From NCBI GenBank assembly GCA_026392515.1, contig JAPLBY010000009.1, positions 1 to 34,076 of the forward strand: DNA of 34,076 bases, read 5' to 3'. Below, piece by piece: positions 16,870-26,537 of the stretch. The notes below the pieces were generated by a model. That model had not been told where the DNA came from. It did not search any database and saw only the letters and a list, made by a program, of their open reading frames with translations. This DNA comes from Actinomycetota bacterium. Lineage in GTDB: Bacteria > Actinomycetota > Actinomycetes > S36-B12 > UBA5976. A program made the position numbers and the translations under genes. Each line of letters begins with the position of its first letter. The stretch's first letter is position 1.

Positions 16870-17850
16870 ATGACTGGCATCACGCAGAACAATGCAAAGC
16901 GGATGGTTCTTATCGCAGGCCGGTCACACCCTGAATTAGCGCAAGCCGTAGCTGACAACCTTGGTGTTGAACTAGTTCCTACTCGTGCTTACAACTTTGC
17001 AAATGGCGAAATCTTTGTTCGCTTCGAAGAATCCATTCGTGGTTGCGATGTCTTCGTACTTCAGACTCACACAGCACCAGTTAATGAATGGATCATGGAG
17101 CACTTGCTTATGGTCGATGCGCTAAAGCGCGCTTCGGCAAAGCGAATCACAGTTGTAGCTCCGTTCTATGGTTACGCCCGCCAAGATAAAAAGCATGCTG
17201 GTCGCGAACCGATCTCAGCTCGTTTGATGGCTGACCTTTTTGCAACTGCCGGCGCAGACCGTTTGATGAGCGTGGACCTTCACACCGCTCAGATTCAAGG
17301 TTTCTTTGACGGACCTGTTGATCACTTGTTTGCACTTCCAATTCTTGCCGCGCACGTAGGTCGCACGGTTGATCGCGACAAGATCACCGTGGTATCTCCA
17401 GATGCTGGCCGCGTGCGTGTGGCTGAAAGATGGACTGACATTTTGAGCGCACCACTTGCGATCATGCACAAGCGCCGCGATCCAGATGTACCAAACGAAG
17501 CTAAGGTCCTTGAAGTAGTTGGTGACGTTAAGGGTCGCATCTGCGTTGTAGTTGACGACATGATCGATACCGGTGGCACCATCGTTAAGGCATCAGAGGC
17601 TTTGTTTGAAAATGGCGCATCCGATGTGATCGTTACTGCGACTCACGGAATTTTCTCGTCACCTGCAGCCCAGCGTTTGCAGGATTCAGGTATTCGCGAA
17701 GTGATCGTGACAGACACACTTCCGATTCCACCGGAAAATCAATTCGCAAACCTAACAATCCTTCCGATTGCGCCATTGCTAGCCCGAGCCATCAAGGAAG
17801 TATTTGATGAAGGTTCAGTTGCCAGCTTGTTCGACCACGTCGGAGTCTAA
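16870..17850 (+). CDS. prsA: Ribose-phosphate pyrophosphokinase
   Basis: A 326-residue enzyme making phosphoribosyl pyrophosphate from ribose-5-phosphate and ATP, the precursor of nucleotides, His, Trp and decaprenyl-phosphoribose. FANGEIFVR, the flexible YGYARQDKKHAGREPI loop, DLHTAQIQGFF and the PRPP loop VVVDDMIDTGGT (about residues 226-237) are all present. AAGGAAA before the ATG is a fair ribosome site. Cotranscription with glmU is likely from the 10-base spacing. Confidence 0.97.
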   Translation: MTGITQNNAKRMVLIAGRSHPELAQAVADNLGVELVPTRAYNFANGEIFVRFEESIRGCDVFVLQTHTAPVNEWIMEHLLMVDALKRASAKRITVVAPFYGYARQDKKHAGREPISARLMADLFATAGADRLMSVDLHTAQIQGFFDGPVDHLFALPILAAHVGRTVDRDKITVVSPDAGRVRVAERWTDILSAPLAIMHKRRDPDVPNEAKVLEVVGDVKGRICVVVDDMIDTGGTIVKASEALFENGASDVIVTATHGIFSSPAAQRLQDSGIREVIVTDTLPIPPENQFANLTILPIAPLLARAIKEVFDEGSVASLFDHVGV

Positions 17851-17898
17851 GAACTCCCTTTAAATCAAGGTCGCTTAGGTTAAGTAATCTCGCTCGTT

Positions 17899-17928
17899 TT
17901 GGCCTTGAGTGCTGACCTGGGCTAATCT
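17899..17928 (+). promoter_or_regulatory. Candidate rplY promoter
   Basis: TTGGCC (17899-17904) and TAATCT (17923-17928) stand 18 bases apart, predicting a transcript starting near 17935 with an untranslated leader of about 85 bases. Confidence 0.45.
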
Positions 17929-17930
17929 AG

Positions 17931-18021
17931 GGATGCTCCTCGGCGAGGGCCCTAAAAAGCCGTAATCGACGAAGGTCCGTTGTGGAGCTATCCATAAATG
18001 ACCTAGTACGAGGAGAAATAA
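17931..18021 (+). promoter_or_regulatory. Structured rplY leader with potential to hide the ribosome site
   Basis: GGATGCTCC (17931-17939) can pair with GGAGCTATCC (17984-17993), giving nine base pairs with one bulged T. CTCCTCG (17936-17942) is also an exact complement of CGAGGAG (18009-18015), which contains the rplY ribosome site six bases before the ATG. The two pairings exclude each other. CTCCTCG can additionally fold locally with the following GCGAGG. This is a candidate autoregulatory leader for bL25; a match to a known RNA family has not been checked. If transcription begins at 17935, the outer helix shrinks to five pairs. Confidence 0.45.
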
Positions 18022-18516
18022 ATGAGTGACGCATTAGTCGCAGAAGCCCGTTCAGATTTTGGCAAGGGCGCATCACGTCGTCTTCGCCGTGACGGCAAAG
18101 TTCCAGCAGTGGTTTACGGGCACGGAATTGCTCCAATCCACATCGCCCTGGATGCACATAACTTGAGACTTACTCTTCGCAAGAAAGTAACTTCTCTTGA
18201 CATCGTCCTTAACGGAAAGACTGAAACCGTTGCACCTCGCGACCTTCAGATTGATCCAGTAACTCGCGGTATCGAACACGTTGACTTGGTTTACGTAACC
18301 GCAGCCGAAGCAGCAACTTTAGCTCGCGATGCCGCTGAATCACATGCACGTCAAGAAGCAGACGCTGCAGCAGCAATCGCACTTGCAGAGACAAAGGCTG
18401 CAGCTCGCGCTGAAGCTGAAGCTGCAACTGGTGCACCAGCTGCTGAAGCAGGCGCAGATTCTGGCAGTAGCGATAACGCCAGCAGCGATGCACCTGCAGA
18501 GGAATCTGCAGAGTAA
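18022..18516 (+). CDS. rplY: Ribosomal protein bL25 (CTC-type) with unusual Ala/Glu-rich tail
   Basis: A 164-residue protein. Residues 1-95 form the 5S-rRNA-binding L25 domain (FGKGASRRLRRDGKVPAVVYGHG near the start, then HVDLVYV). CTC/TL5-type bL25 proteins normally continue with a beta-rich second domain of about 90 residues. Here the sequence after about residue 95 is a low-complexity run of Ala, Glu and some Ser/Asp without that domain's VEVPV-type strands. The frame runs straight to a stop 4 bases before pth, so I see no sign of a frameshift. A strong GAGGAG ribosome site precedes the ATG and may be masked by the leader. Confidence 0.92.
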   Translation: MSDALVAEARSDFGKGASRRLRRDGKVPAVVYGHGIAPIHIALDAHNLRLTLRKKVTSLDIVLNGKTETVAPRDLQIDPVTRGIEHVDLVYVTAAEAATLARDAAESHARQEADAAAAIALAETKAAARAEAEAATGAPAAEAGADSGSSDNASSDAPAEESAE

Positions 18517-18520
18517 GACC

Positions 18521-19099
18521 GTGTCAGATAACGGTGCGTGGCTTGTAGTGGGACTCGGTAACCCGGGTCCCACTTACGCATCTACGCGCCACAACATCGG
18601 TGCCATGGTTATCGATGAACTGGTTTCACAGAATTCTGAGAAGTTAACCAGACATAAAAGAGCACTTGCTGATGTTTGCGAAACCCGAATCAGTGGTGCG
18701 CAAGTCGTTTTGGTAAAACCGCTTTCTTACATGAATGAATCTGGCGGCCCAGTAAAGGCACTTGCGAAGTTTTACAAAGTTGCACCTGAGCAAATCATTG
18801 TGTTGCACGATGAACTAGATATCCCACTTGCTGCAATCCGAGTAAAACTTGGCGGTGGCGACAATGGCCACAATGGCTTGAAATCAATTCGGTCTGCAAT
18901 GGGTGGCGGGGATTGGTTCCGAGTTCGGCTAGGTATCGGCCGGCCACCAGGTCAGCAAGATCCAGCAGATTTTGTGTTACGAAACTTTGCCAGCACTGAA
19001 AGTGCTGAAGTTGAAATTCTAAAGACCCAAGGCTGCGAAGCGGTTTCTGCCTTGATCACCAAAGGCTTGATCGAAACGCAGAATTTGTATAACTCATGA
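18521..19099 (+). CDS. pth: Peptidyl-tRNA hydrolase
   Basis: A 192-residue enzyme recycling peptidyl-tRNAs dropped during translation. I place the start at GTG 18521, giving VSDNGAWLVVGLGNPGP, rather than any longer version inside rplY. The active-site set is complete: Asn14 in GNPG, His24 in TRHNIG, the Asn of SYMNESG and the Asp of HDELDIP, plus GGGDNGHNGLKS. The start is 4 bases after rplY, and the TGA stop overlaps the next ATG (ATGA). The rplY-pth pairing is standard in bacteria. Confidence 0.96.
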   Translation: MSDNGAWLVVGLGNPGPTYASTRHNIGAMVIDELVSQNSEKLTRHKRALADVCETRISGAQVVLVKPLSYMNESGGPVKALAKFYKVAPEQIIVLHDELDIPLAAIRVKLGGGDNGHNGLKSIRSAMGGGDWFRVRLGIGRPPGQQDPADFVLRNFASTESAEVEILKTQGCEAVSALITKGLIETQNLYNS

Positions 19100-19902
19100 A
19101 TGATCATGAGTTAGCTCGCAAACTTGCTCGGGAAACTGGAACTCTACTTATAGGTTTGCGAAACCACGCCGCGAGTTTGTCAGGTGGCGAAGACGAAACC
19201 CATTCAGTTTTGGCTGAAGAGGTACTCGGTAGCGAGGGCGATCGAGTTGCGCACGATTACCTAATGGATCAGTTTTCAATCCATAGGCCAAGTGATGTTG
19301 TGCTCAGCGAAGAAGGTGACTTAGAAGTTGCTCGCCTGAATGCGACGCGAGTTTGGATCATTGATCCACTAGATGGCACCGCGCAATACTCAACTGGCGG
19401 CGATGATTTCGCAGTTCACATTGCGCTTTGGGAAACTACTTCACCAAATCCAAGTCAGATTAGTGTTGCCAGCGTAGCTGTCCCAGCTCGAAATGAACTT
19501 TGGTCAATGGATGAACCGGTTCAGCGCTACCAACCCAACAACACACCAATTCGAATTTTGGTATCTCGCAGCCGGCCACCGCGTGAGATTCCTACAGTCA
19601 TCAAAAAACTTGAAGCGACTTTTCCTGAGCGCGGCCCCGTTGAAGTAATCCCAATGGGATCAGTCGGCGCAAAAGTCGGTGCGATCTTGGCTGACAAAGC
19701 CGATGTCTATTTCAATTCCGGCGGATTCTATGAATGGGACTTAGCTGCGCCACTAGGGATTGCAGTTCACAACGGCCTTTCCGTAACTGATTGCAGTGGC
19801 AATCCAATTGAACTAAACAAAGTGGACCTGAAGGTTAATGACATTTTGATTTGTCGCCCTGAACTAACTGCGACAATTGTTGACGCACTGGAAACTAAAT
19901 GA
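19096..19902 (+). CDS. Inositol-phosphatase-family phosphatase, CysQ-like
   Basis: A 268-residue lithium-sensitive-type phosphatase. Metal-binding motifs of the IMPase/3'-phosphoadenosine-5'-phosphatase superfamily are intact: EGDRVAHDYL near residues 50-60, LSEEG (about 72-76), WIIDPLDGTAQY (about 93-104) and EWDLAAP (about 214-220). The pattern fits 3'(2'),5'-bisphosphate nucleotidase (CysQ), which clears PAP from sulfate assimilation, better than histidinol-phosphatase, but substrate is not settled. It overlaps pth upstream and mfd downstream by 4 bases each (ATGA), so its translation is tied to both. I do not recall a gene of this family at this position in M. tuberculosis. Confidence 0.8.
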   Translation: MNDHELARKLARETGTLLIGLRNHAASLSGGEDETHSVLAEEVLGSEGDRVAHDYLMDQFSIHRPSDVVLSEEGDLEVARLNATRVWIIDPLDGTAQYSTGGDDFAVHIALWETTSPNPSQISVASVAVPARNELWSMDEPVQRYQPNNTPIRILVSRSRPPREIPTVIKKLEATFPERGPVEVIPMGSVGAKVGAILADKADVYFNSGGFYEWDLAAPLGIAVHNGLSVTDCSGNPIELNKVDLKVNDILICRPELTATIVDALETK

Positions 19903-22900
19903 CTTTGAAGTTAATTAGTGATGCCATTGCTAACGATCCGATAGTTCAAGGCGCACTATCAGATTTAGATTCGGGGTTAAAGGTTCGATTAGCAGTCAAC
20001 AAGAGTGCGATCCCATACGTTAGCGCAACGGTAGCAAAAACTCGACCAGTAGTTTTAATCGCGGCAACCGAAAGAGCTGCGCAAGATTTAGCAAATTCGC
20101 TAACTGATTTTGTTGCCGAAGAAAACATTGCAGTGTTTCCTGCCTGGGAAACTTTGCCGCATGAACGACTTAGTCCCAGTAGCGACACGGTTGGAAGACG
20201 CATGGCAGTCTTGCGCCGACTCGCTCATCCTAAGGAAGTCGCTCCAATCAAGGTTCTAGTTACCAGTGCTCGAGCATTCATCCAACCAATCGTGGCTGGT
20301 CTTGGTGATGTTCCAGCATTAAAGATTTCAACTGGAGATGACTTCTCATTAGAACAACTTGTCACTGAACTTTCCCGCTTGGGATTTGATCGGGTTGATT
20401 TAGTTGATCGTCGGGGACAGTTTGCCGTGCGTGGTGGCATTGTTGATCTATTTCCACCAGCTTTAGAACATCCATTACGTGTTGAATTCTGGGGCGACAC
20501 AGTCGAAGAGATTCGATCTTTCTCCATTGCCGATCAACGCTCGCTTGGCATTGCGGTAGACCAGATTTTTGCCACAGCTTGTCGAGAACTTTTAATTACA
20601 AATGACGTCGCTGCAAAAGCAGCAAGTCTGATCGGTTCCCATCCAGAGTTATCCGAAATGCTAGAAAAAATTGCAGCTGGAATTGCAGCTGAAGGTATGG
20701 AAAGTTTGATTCCGGTTTTGGTGCCAAAGCTAGAAATGCTGATCGATGTAATCGATTCCAAGGCAGTAATCATTGAAGCCGAACCAGAACGCCTGGAAAC
20801 TAGAGCTCACGAATTAGTTTCAACTAGCGCTGAATTTCTTGAAGCATCGTGGAGTAATGCAACCGCTGGAAATGTTTCGCCAATTGACTTAGAGGCAAGT
20901 GCATTTCGGGATTATCGAGAACTTCGAGATGAAAGCAATTTGCACGCTTGGCTTGGTCTAACAACTTTGGCTGGTCCTACTGATGAATCACCAGATATTG
21001 AAGCCACTCCGGATTACCGCTCTAAAATCGAAGACTTCGTTTCTGACATTCGCACTTGGTGGAAAGCCGGTTCGCGGGTTGCAGTCTCCATGGCTGGACA
21101 TGGATCAACTGAAAGATTAGTTGCCACTTTGATGGAGTTAGGAATTCCAGCTCGGCAGACTGAAGAACTAACAGTTGACCTAAAAGATGAAGTCATTGAA
21201 GTAACCGTTGGTCATCAAGAATTCGGTATTCAAGTGAATTCAGCTGGTTTTGTTCTGGTTACTGAAGTTGACTTGTTTGGTAGCAGAGATGCTTCGAAAG
21301 AAAACAGATCACTACCAAGTAAGCGTCGAGTTGTAATTGATCCGCTGACTCTCAAAAGCGGTGACTTTGTAGTTCACGAACAACATGGTGTTGGTAAGTA
21401 CATCGAGATGTCACAGCGCACAGTTGCTAATGCCACTCGTGAATATTTAGTTATTGAATACGCAGCCAGTAAGCGTGGCCAACGTGGGGATCGACTTTAC
21501 GTTCCAAGTGATCAACTAGATCAAGTCACTAGGTATGTCGGTGGCGAAGCGCCATCCCTTAATCGACTTGGTGGTGGCGATTGGGCTGCAACAAAGTCAC
21601 GGGCACGAAGAGCAGTCCGACAAATTGCTGGCGAGTTAATTCGACTTTATGCAGCACGAATGGCAAGTAAAGGTTTTGCTTTCTCACCCGATAGTCCTTG
21701 GCAACGGGAACTTGAAGACGCCTTTGAGTATGTCGAAACTCCAGATCAACTTGTAACTATTGATGAAGTTAAGCGCGACATGGAAAATGACATTCCGATG
21801 GACCGATTGGTCTGTGGCGATGTGGGTTACGGAAAAACCGAAATCGCAGTGCGCGCTGCGTTCAAAGCGGTTCAAGATGGAAAGCAAGTTGCCATCTTGG
21901 TTCCAACGACTTTGTTAGTTCAACAACACTTTGAAACTTTCTCTCGTCGCTATGCTCAATTCCCGGTCAAGTTAGCTGCGCTTTCCCGGTTTCAAACCGA
22001 TGCCCAAGTACGCGAAGTAATAAGTGGAATCACAGATGGCTCGATTGACATGGTGATTGGCACTCATCGTTTGTTTAACCCAGAAGTGCGATTTAGGGAT
22101 CTTGGCTTAGTAATCGTTGATGAAGAACAAAGATTCGGTGTTGAACATAAAGAGCATCTCAAGGCGCTTCGGACCAATGTCGACATGCTCACTATGTCGG
22201 CAACACCAATTCCGCGCACCCTGGAAATGGCAGTTACTGGGCTACGCGAAATGTCCACGATTCAAACGCCCCCAGAAGAACGCCACCCAGTCTTGACCAC
22301 AGTGGGTCCATACGATGAAAAATTCATTACTGCTGCAATTCACCGCGAACTAATTCGCGAAGGCCAAATTTTCTTTGTTCACAATCGGGTGGAAAGCATA
22401 AATCGAGTAGCCAGCAAATTAGCGGAGCTAGTTCCGGAAGCTCGCATCGCAGTAGCGCATGGGCAGATGAATGAAACTTTGTTGGAACAGATCATTGTTG
22501 ATTTCTGGGAACACAAGTTCGACATTTTGGTATCTACAACAATCATTGAAAGTGGTCTCGACATTCCAAATGCCAACACTTTGATCGTAGACAGAGCTGA
22601 CACATTTGGTTTATCGCAACTGCATCAGTTACGTGGTCGAGTTGGTCGAAGTCGCGAACGTGGCTACGCCTATTTCTTGTATGCCCCAGATAAACCATTA
22701 AGCGAAAATGCCCACGATCGACTTTCCACAATTGCTGCGCATACTGATTTAGGTTCGGGTATGGCAGTAGCCATGAAGGATTTAGAAATTCGCGGTGCAG
22801 GCAACTTACTTGGTGGCGAACAAAGTGGCCACATTGCTGATGTTGGTTTCGATCTTTACGTTCGCCTAGTCAGTGAAGCGGTTGAAGAAGTTAAAACCGG

Positions 22901-23381
22901 CGCCGCCGCAATTGTTGAAGACGTTGTAAAGGTCGAATTGCCAGTCGATGCTCACTTGCCACATAGCTACGTGCCCGAAGAGCGACTTCGCCTTGAGGCT
23001 TACCGCCGGTTGGCTGATGCCAGAACTAATGACGATGTGACTGGAGTAGTTGAGGAGTTGGCTGACCGATACGGATCGATGCCAGCGCCAGTGGAAACCC
23101 TGGTTTCAATCGCCCGGTTGCGAGTTTCGCTACAGGCCGTTGGCATTACTGAAGTGATTGCCACATCAAGCCATGTGAAGTTTTCCCCAGTTGAACTTCC
23201 CGAGTCCAAAGTGCTGCGGTTAAACCGGCTCTATCCAGGATCGGTAATAAAGCCTGCAACTCGTACGATTGTCGTGCCTCGGCCTAAGGGTGCCTTGATT
23301 GGCTCTGCTAGCCAGGCAGCAGATATTGACCTTGTGGACTGGGTTAATACCTGGGTGTCATCAGTGGTTGCATCTTCCTAA
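19899..23381 (+). CDS. mfd: Transcription-repair coupling factor
   Basis: A 1160-residue complete Mfd that removes RNA polymerase stalled at lesions and recruits UvrA. In order it has a UvrB-like N-terminal region (FPAWETLPHERLSPSSDTVG near residues 80-100) and the CarD-like polymerase-interaction domain (SGDFVVHEQHGVGKYI, about 482-497). A RecG-like translocase follows with Walker A GDVGYGKTE (about 639-647), DEEQRFG (about 741-747), TATPIPRTL-like motif III and GRVGR (motif VI). The protein ends in a C-terminal regulatory domain. It is translated from an ATGA overlap with the phosphatase gene. Confidence 0.97.
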   Translation: MTLKLISDAIANDPIVQGALSDLDSGLKVRLAVNKSAIPYVSATVAKTRPVVLIAATERAAQDLANSLTDFVAEENIAVFPAWETLPHERLSPSSDTVGRRMAVLRRLAHPKEVAPIKVLVTSARAFIQPIVAGLGDVPALKISTGDDFSLEQLVTELSRLGFDRVDLVDRRGQFAVRGGIVDLFPPALEHPLRVEFWGDTVEEIRSFSIADQRSLGIAVDQIFATACRELLITNDVAAKAASLIGSHPELSEMLEKIAAGIAAEGMESLIPVLVPKLEMLIDVIDSKAVIIEAEPERLETRAHELVSTSAEFLEASWSNATAGNVSPIDLEASAFRDYRELRDESNLHAWLGLTTLAGPTDESPDIEATPDYRSKIEDFVSDIRTWWKAGSRVAVSMAGHGSTERLVATLMELGIPARQTEELTVDLKDEVIEVTVGHQEFGIQVNSAGFVLVTEVDLFGSRDASKENRSLPSKRRVVIDPLTLKSGDFVVHEQHGVGKYIEMSQRTVANATREYLVIEYAASKRGQRGDRLYVPSDQLDQVTRYVGGEAPSLNRLGGGDWAATKSRARRAVRQIAGELIRLYAARMASKGFAFSPDSPWQRELEDAFEYVETPDQLVTIDEVKRDMENDIPMDRLVCGDVGYGKTEIAVRAAFKAVQDGKQVAILVPTTLLVQQHFETFSRRYAQFPVKLAALSRFQTDAQVREVISGITDGSIDMVIGTHRLFNPEVRFRDLGLVIVDEEQRFGVEHKEHLKALRTNVDMLTMSATPIPRTLEMAVTGLREMSTIQTPPEERHPVLTTVGPYDEKFITAAIHRELIREGQIFFVHNRVESINRVASKLAELVPEARIAVAHGQMNETLLEQIIVDFWEHKFDILVSTTIIESGLDIPNANTLIVDRADTFGLSQLHQLRGRVGRSRERGYAYFLYAPDKPLSENAHDRLSTIAAHTDLGSGMAVAMKDLEIRGAGNLLGGEQSGHIADVGFDLYVRLVSEAVEEVKTGAAAIVEDVVKVELPVDAHLPHSYVPEERLRLEAYRRLADARTNDDVTGVVEELADRYGSMPAPVETLVSIARLRVSLQAVGITEVIATSSHVKFSPVELPESKVLRLNRLYPGSVIKPATRTIVVPRPKGALIGSASQAADIDLVDWVNTWVSSVVASS

Positions 23382-23416
23382 TAAAATTAGAAGGTTGGTT
23401 CTTGAAAGGAACATCT

Positions 23417-24037
23417 GTGAAACTTCGTTTGGTTGCAACTCTGGTTCTAGGCGTTGCAGTTTTAACCGGATGCTCCGATTCGCCAAAACTTGCAGGTAGC
23501 GCTGTTGTGATCAACGGCAAAGTAATTCCAGCTTCTGCGGTAGCCGAACGCGTCGACAAAGTTCGCGCCCAAATTCAAGTTACCGATCCTTCACTTATCA
23601 GCGAAGTTCCAAGTTTGATTCAGATCAACCAGCGCGCAGTAGATCATTTTGTTCGCGCTTCACTTTTCGAAGAAGTTGTAGCTCGCGAAGGAATCACAGT
23701 TACCGAGCGTGATGTAGCTGCTTACCGAGACGAAGTATTTGCGCAATACGCAAAAGAAACCGTTGAAGCTCAGTTAGTTTCGCAAAACGCAGTACCCGCA
23801 GACGACGTCGAAGGATTTATGTACGAGGTTATGGTGCAGCGCATTCTTATGGAGAAACTTGCACCGGGTGCAGACAAACAAACACAATTCTTGGCGATGA
23901 CAGATTACTTAACGGCTCTGAGTGAAGAACTTGGCGTGGAATTGAATCCAAGATTTGGTAAATGGGATCCAAGTAATCTCATCAGCACACCTGGTGATGA
24001 AACATTGTCAGTTCCACTACCTATTTCGCTAGGTTAA
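23417..24037 (+). CDS. SurA-N-like exported lipoprotein
   Basis: A 206-residue lipoprotein. I chose GTG 23417, which follows AAAGGA by six bases and gives the signal peptide MKLRLVATLVLGVAVLTGC; a TTG 15 bases upstream is also in frame. The lipobox is LTGC, so the mature protein is anchored by Cys19. The rest resembles the SurA N-terminal chaperone region (VVINGKVIPASAVAERVDKVRAQ, then RAVDHFVRASLFEEVVAREG). No parvulin isomerase domain is present. It lies between mfd and mazG, where M. tuberculosis has the lipoprotein gene lpqU nearby. A folding helper for exported proteins is plausible. Confidence 0.8.
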   Translation: MKLRLVATLVLGVAVLTGCSDSPKLAGSAVVINGKVIPASAVAERVDKVRAQIQVTDPSLISEVPSLIQINQRAVDHFVRASLFEEVVAREGITVTERDVAAYRDEVFAQYAKETVEAQLVSQNAVPADDVEGFMYEVMVQRILMEKLAPGADKQTQFLAMTDYLTALSEELGVELNPRFGKWDPSNLISTPGDETLSVPLPISLG

Positions 24038-24044
24038 TTTAAAA

Positions 24045-24698
24045 ATGACTTCACCTGTAGAACAACTCGTCCAGGTGATGGACCAACTTCGAAGTCCAGG
24101 TGGCTGCCCGTGGGATGCCGAACAAACTCATGAGAGTTTGGCGCGCTACTTACTTGAAGAAACTTATGAAGCCCTAGAGGCAATGGATCAAGGTGACTTA
24201 GGCTCACTGCGCGAAGAACTTGGCGACTTGCTTTTGCAAGTTGTGTTCCACGCTCGAATTGCTCAAGAATCTGAACCCACATTCTCACTAGATGCAATCG
24301 CGCAAGGTGTTGTCGACAAGTTAGTGCGACGTCATCCACATGTGTTTACTGACTTAGTTGTTACATCAAATGAAGAACTTGAAGCTAACTGGGCAAAGAT
24401 TAAAGAAGAAGAGAAGCAACGCGAATCAGTAACCGATGGCGTGCCACAAGCTATGCCAGCACTCCAATTAGCTACCCAGTTGATTTACCGGGCGCGTAAA
24501 AGTGGAGTCGTCGCCGGAGATTCAGAAGTTAAAGAATCTGTGCGCGAAGTAATTGGGGAAGTAAGCCAAGAACAGATTGCAGCCTTGCTAGTTGCAACTG
24601 TCGAACTTGCGCGCGAAGCAGACATCGATGCGGAGTCAGTGTTGCGAGCCGAAATGATGCGCTATCGCACCAGAGTGCGGGAATCTGAAGGCCTTTAA
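24045..24698 (+). CDS. mazG: Nucleoside triphosphate pyrophosphohydrolase MazG
   Basis: A 217-residue all-alpha NTP pyrophosphatase that removes non-canonical or oxidised nucleotides. RSPGGCPWDAEQTHES (about residues 16-31) and the metal-binding EExxE...ExxD pattern (EETYEALEA, then REELGDLL) are intact, and a second, degenerate MazG-like half follows. The region before the ATG is AT-rich with no ribosome site; the spacer after the lipoprotein gene is 7 bases. The mfd-mazG-eno neighbourhood matches Rv1020-Rv1023. Confidence 0.93.
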   Translation: MTSPVEQLVQVMDQLRSPGGCPWDAEQTHESLARYLLEETYEALEAMDQGDLGSLREELGDLLLQVVFHARIAQESEPTFSLDAIAQGVVDKLVRRHPHVFTDLVVTSNEELEANWAKIKEEEKQRESVTDGVPQAMPALQLATQLIYRARKSGVVAGDSEVKESVREVIGEVSQEQIAALLVATVELAREADIDAESVLRAEMMRYRTRVRESEGL

Positions 24699-24731
24699 CT
24701 AACGGCATTTCAGGCACTAAATCAAAATCGG

Positions 24732-24762
24732 TAGACTTTAGATAACGGCGGGGAAGCCTCGC
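24732..24762 (+). promoter_or_regulatory. Candidate eno promoter and 5' hairpin
   Basis: TAGACT (24732-24737) is a plausible -10. Just after the predicted start, GCGGGG-AAG-CCTCGC (24748-24762) can form a six-pair hairpin near the 5' end of the eno mRNA, as stabilising 5' stems do. The ribosome site TTGGAGTAA follows at 24781-24789. Confidence 0.35.
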
Positions 24763-24775
24763 AGCAACTTTGTGA

Positions 24776-26071
<1,296 letters not shown>

Positions 26072-26089
26072 GCACGGCACAATTAAGAC

Positions 26090-26533
26090 GTGGCCTCTTC
26101 TCCTAGGATTTCTCCGAGAATAAACGCGCGCGCAATAGCAATGATTCTTGCGGGCGTTTTTGTCATGCTGACTTTGGCAGTTCCACTGCGCGCTTTGATT
26201 CAAGAACGACGCGAAATCAAAGACTTAGAACAACAAGTTGTTTCGCAACAAGCCAAGATTGACGAATTGAACAACCGCCAAGCCAGACTTGCGGATCCGG
26301 CTTACCTGCAAGCGCTGGCTCGAGAACGACTTAACTATGTTTTCCCTGGTGAAATCGGTTTCGTAGTTCTTGATGAAGAGACAAACACTGCCATTGCTGG
26401 AGTCCCAGGTGCGTTAGTACCTAATGATGACTCGGCTTGGTACACCAAACTTTGGAGCAGCACCAAACTTGCAGACAATCCACCACCAGCTGATGATCCG
26501 TTAGTTGTGCAGTCAGACGATCTGCCTCAGTAA
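26090..26533 (+). CDS. Septum formation initiator, FtsB/DivIC-like
   Basis: A 147-residue bitopic membrane protein. A short basic cytoplasmic N-terminus is followed by one membrane helix (about residues 15-36). A coiled coil comes next (ERREIKDLEQQVVSQQAKIDELNNRQ, about 40-66) with the PAYLQALARERLNYVFPGE segment diagnostic for FtsB/DivIC. The C-terminal tail is Pro/Asp-rich. It is the counterpart of Rv1024, which follows eno in M. tuberculosis. The start is GTG, with a CACAAT hexamer exactly six bases upstream and no ribosome site, so it may also have a leaderless transcript. Confidence 0.88.
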   Translation: MASSPRISPRINARAIAMILAGVFVMLTLAVPLRALIQERREIKDLEQQVVSQQAKIDELNNRQARLADPAYLQALARERLNYVFPGEIGFVVLDEETNTAIAGVPGALVPNDDSAWYTKLWSSTKLADNPPPADDPLVVQSDDLPQ

Positions 26534-26537
26534 CCCC

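Noticed and set aside
18329-18520. Longer pth frame reaching back through the rplY tail
   Set aside because: It is a Gln/Leu-rich shadow of the repetitive Ala/Glu codons of rplY; the conserved Pth start is at GTG 18521.
18209-18581. Long minus-strand and alternate-frame open stretches over the rplY tail
   Set aside because: They arise from repetitive GCA/GAA codons and show only low-complexity Leu/Arg/Ser sequence with no ribosome sites.
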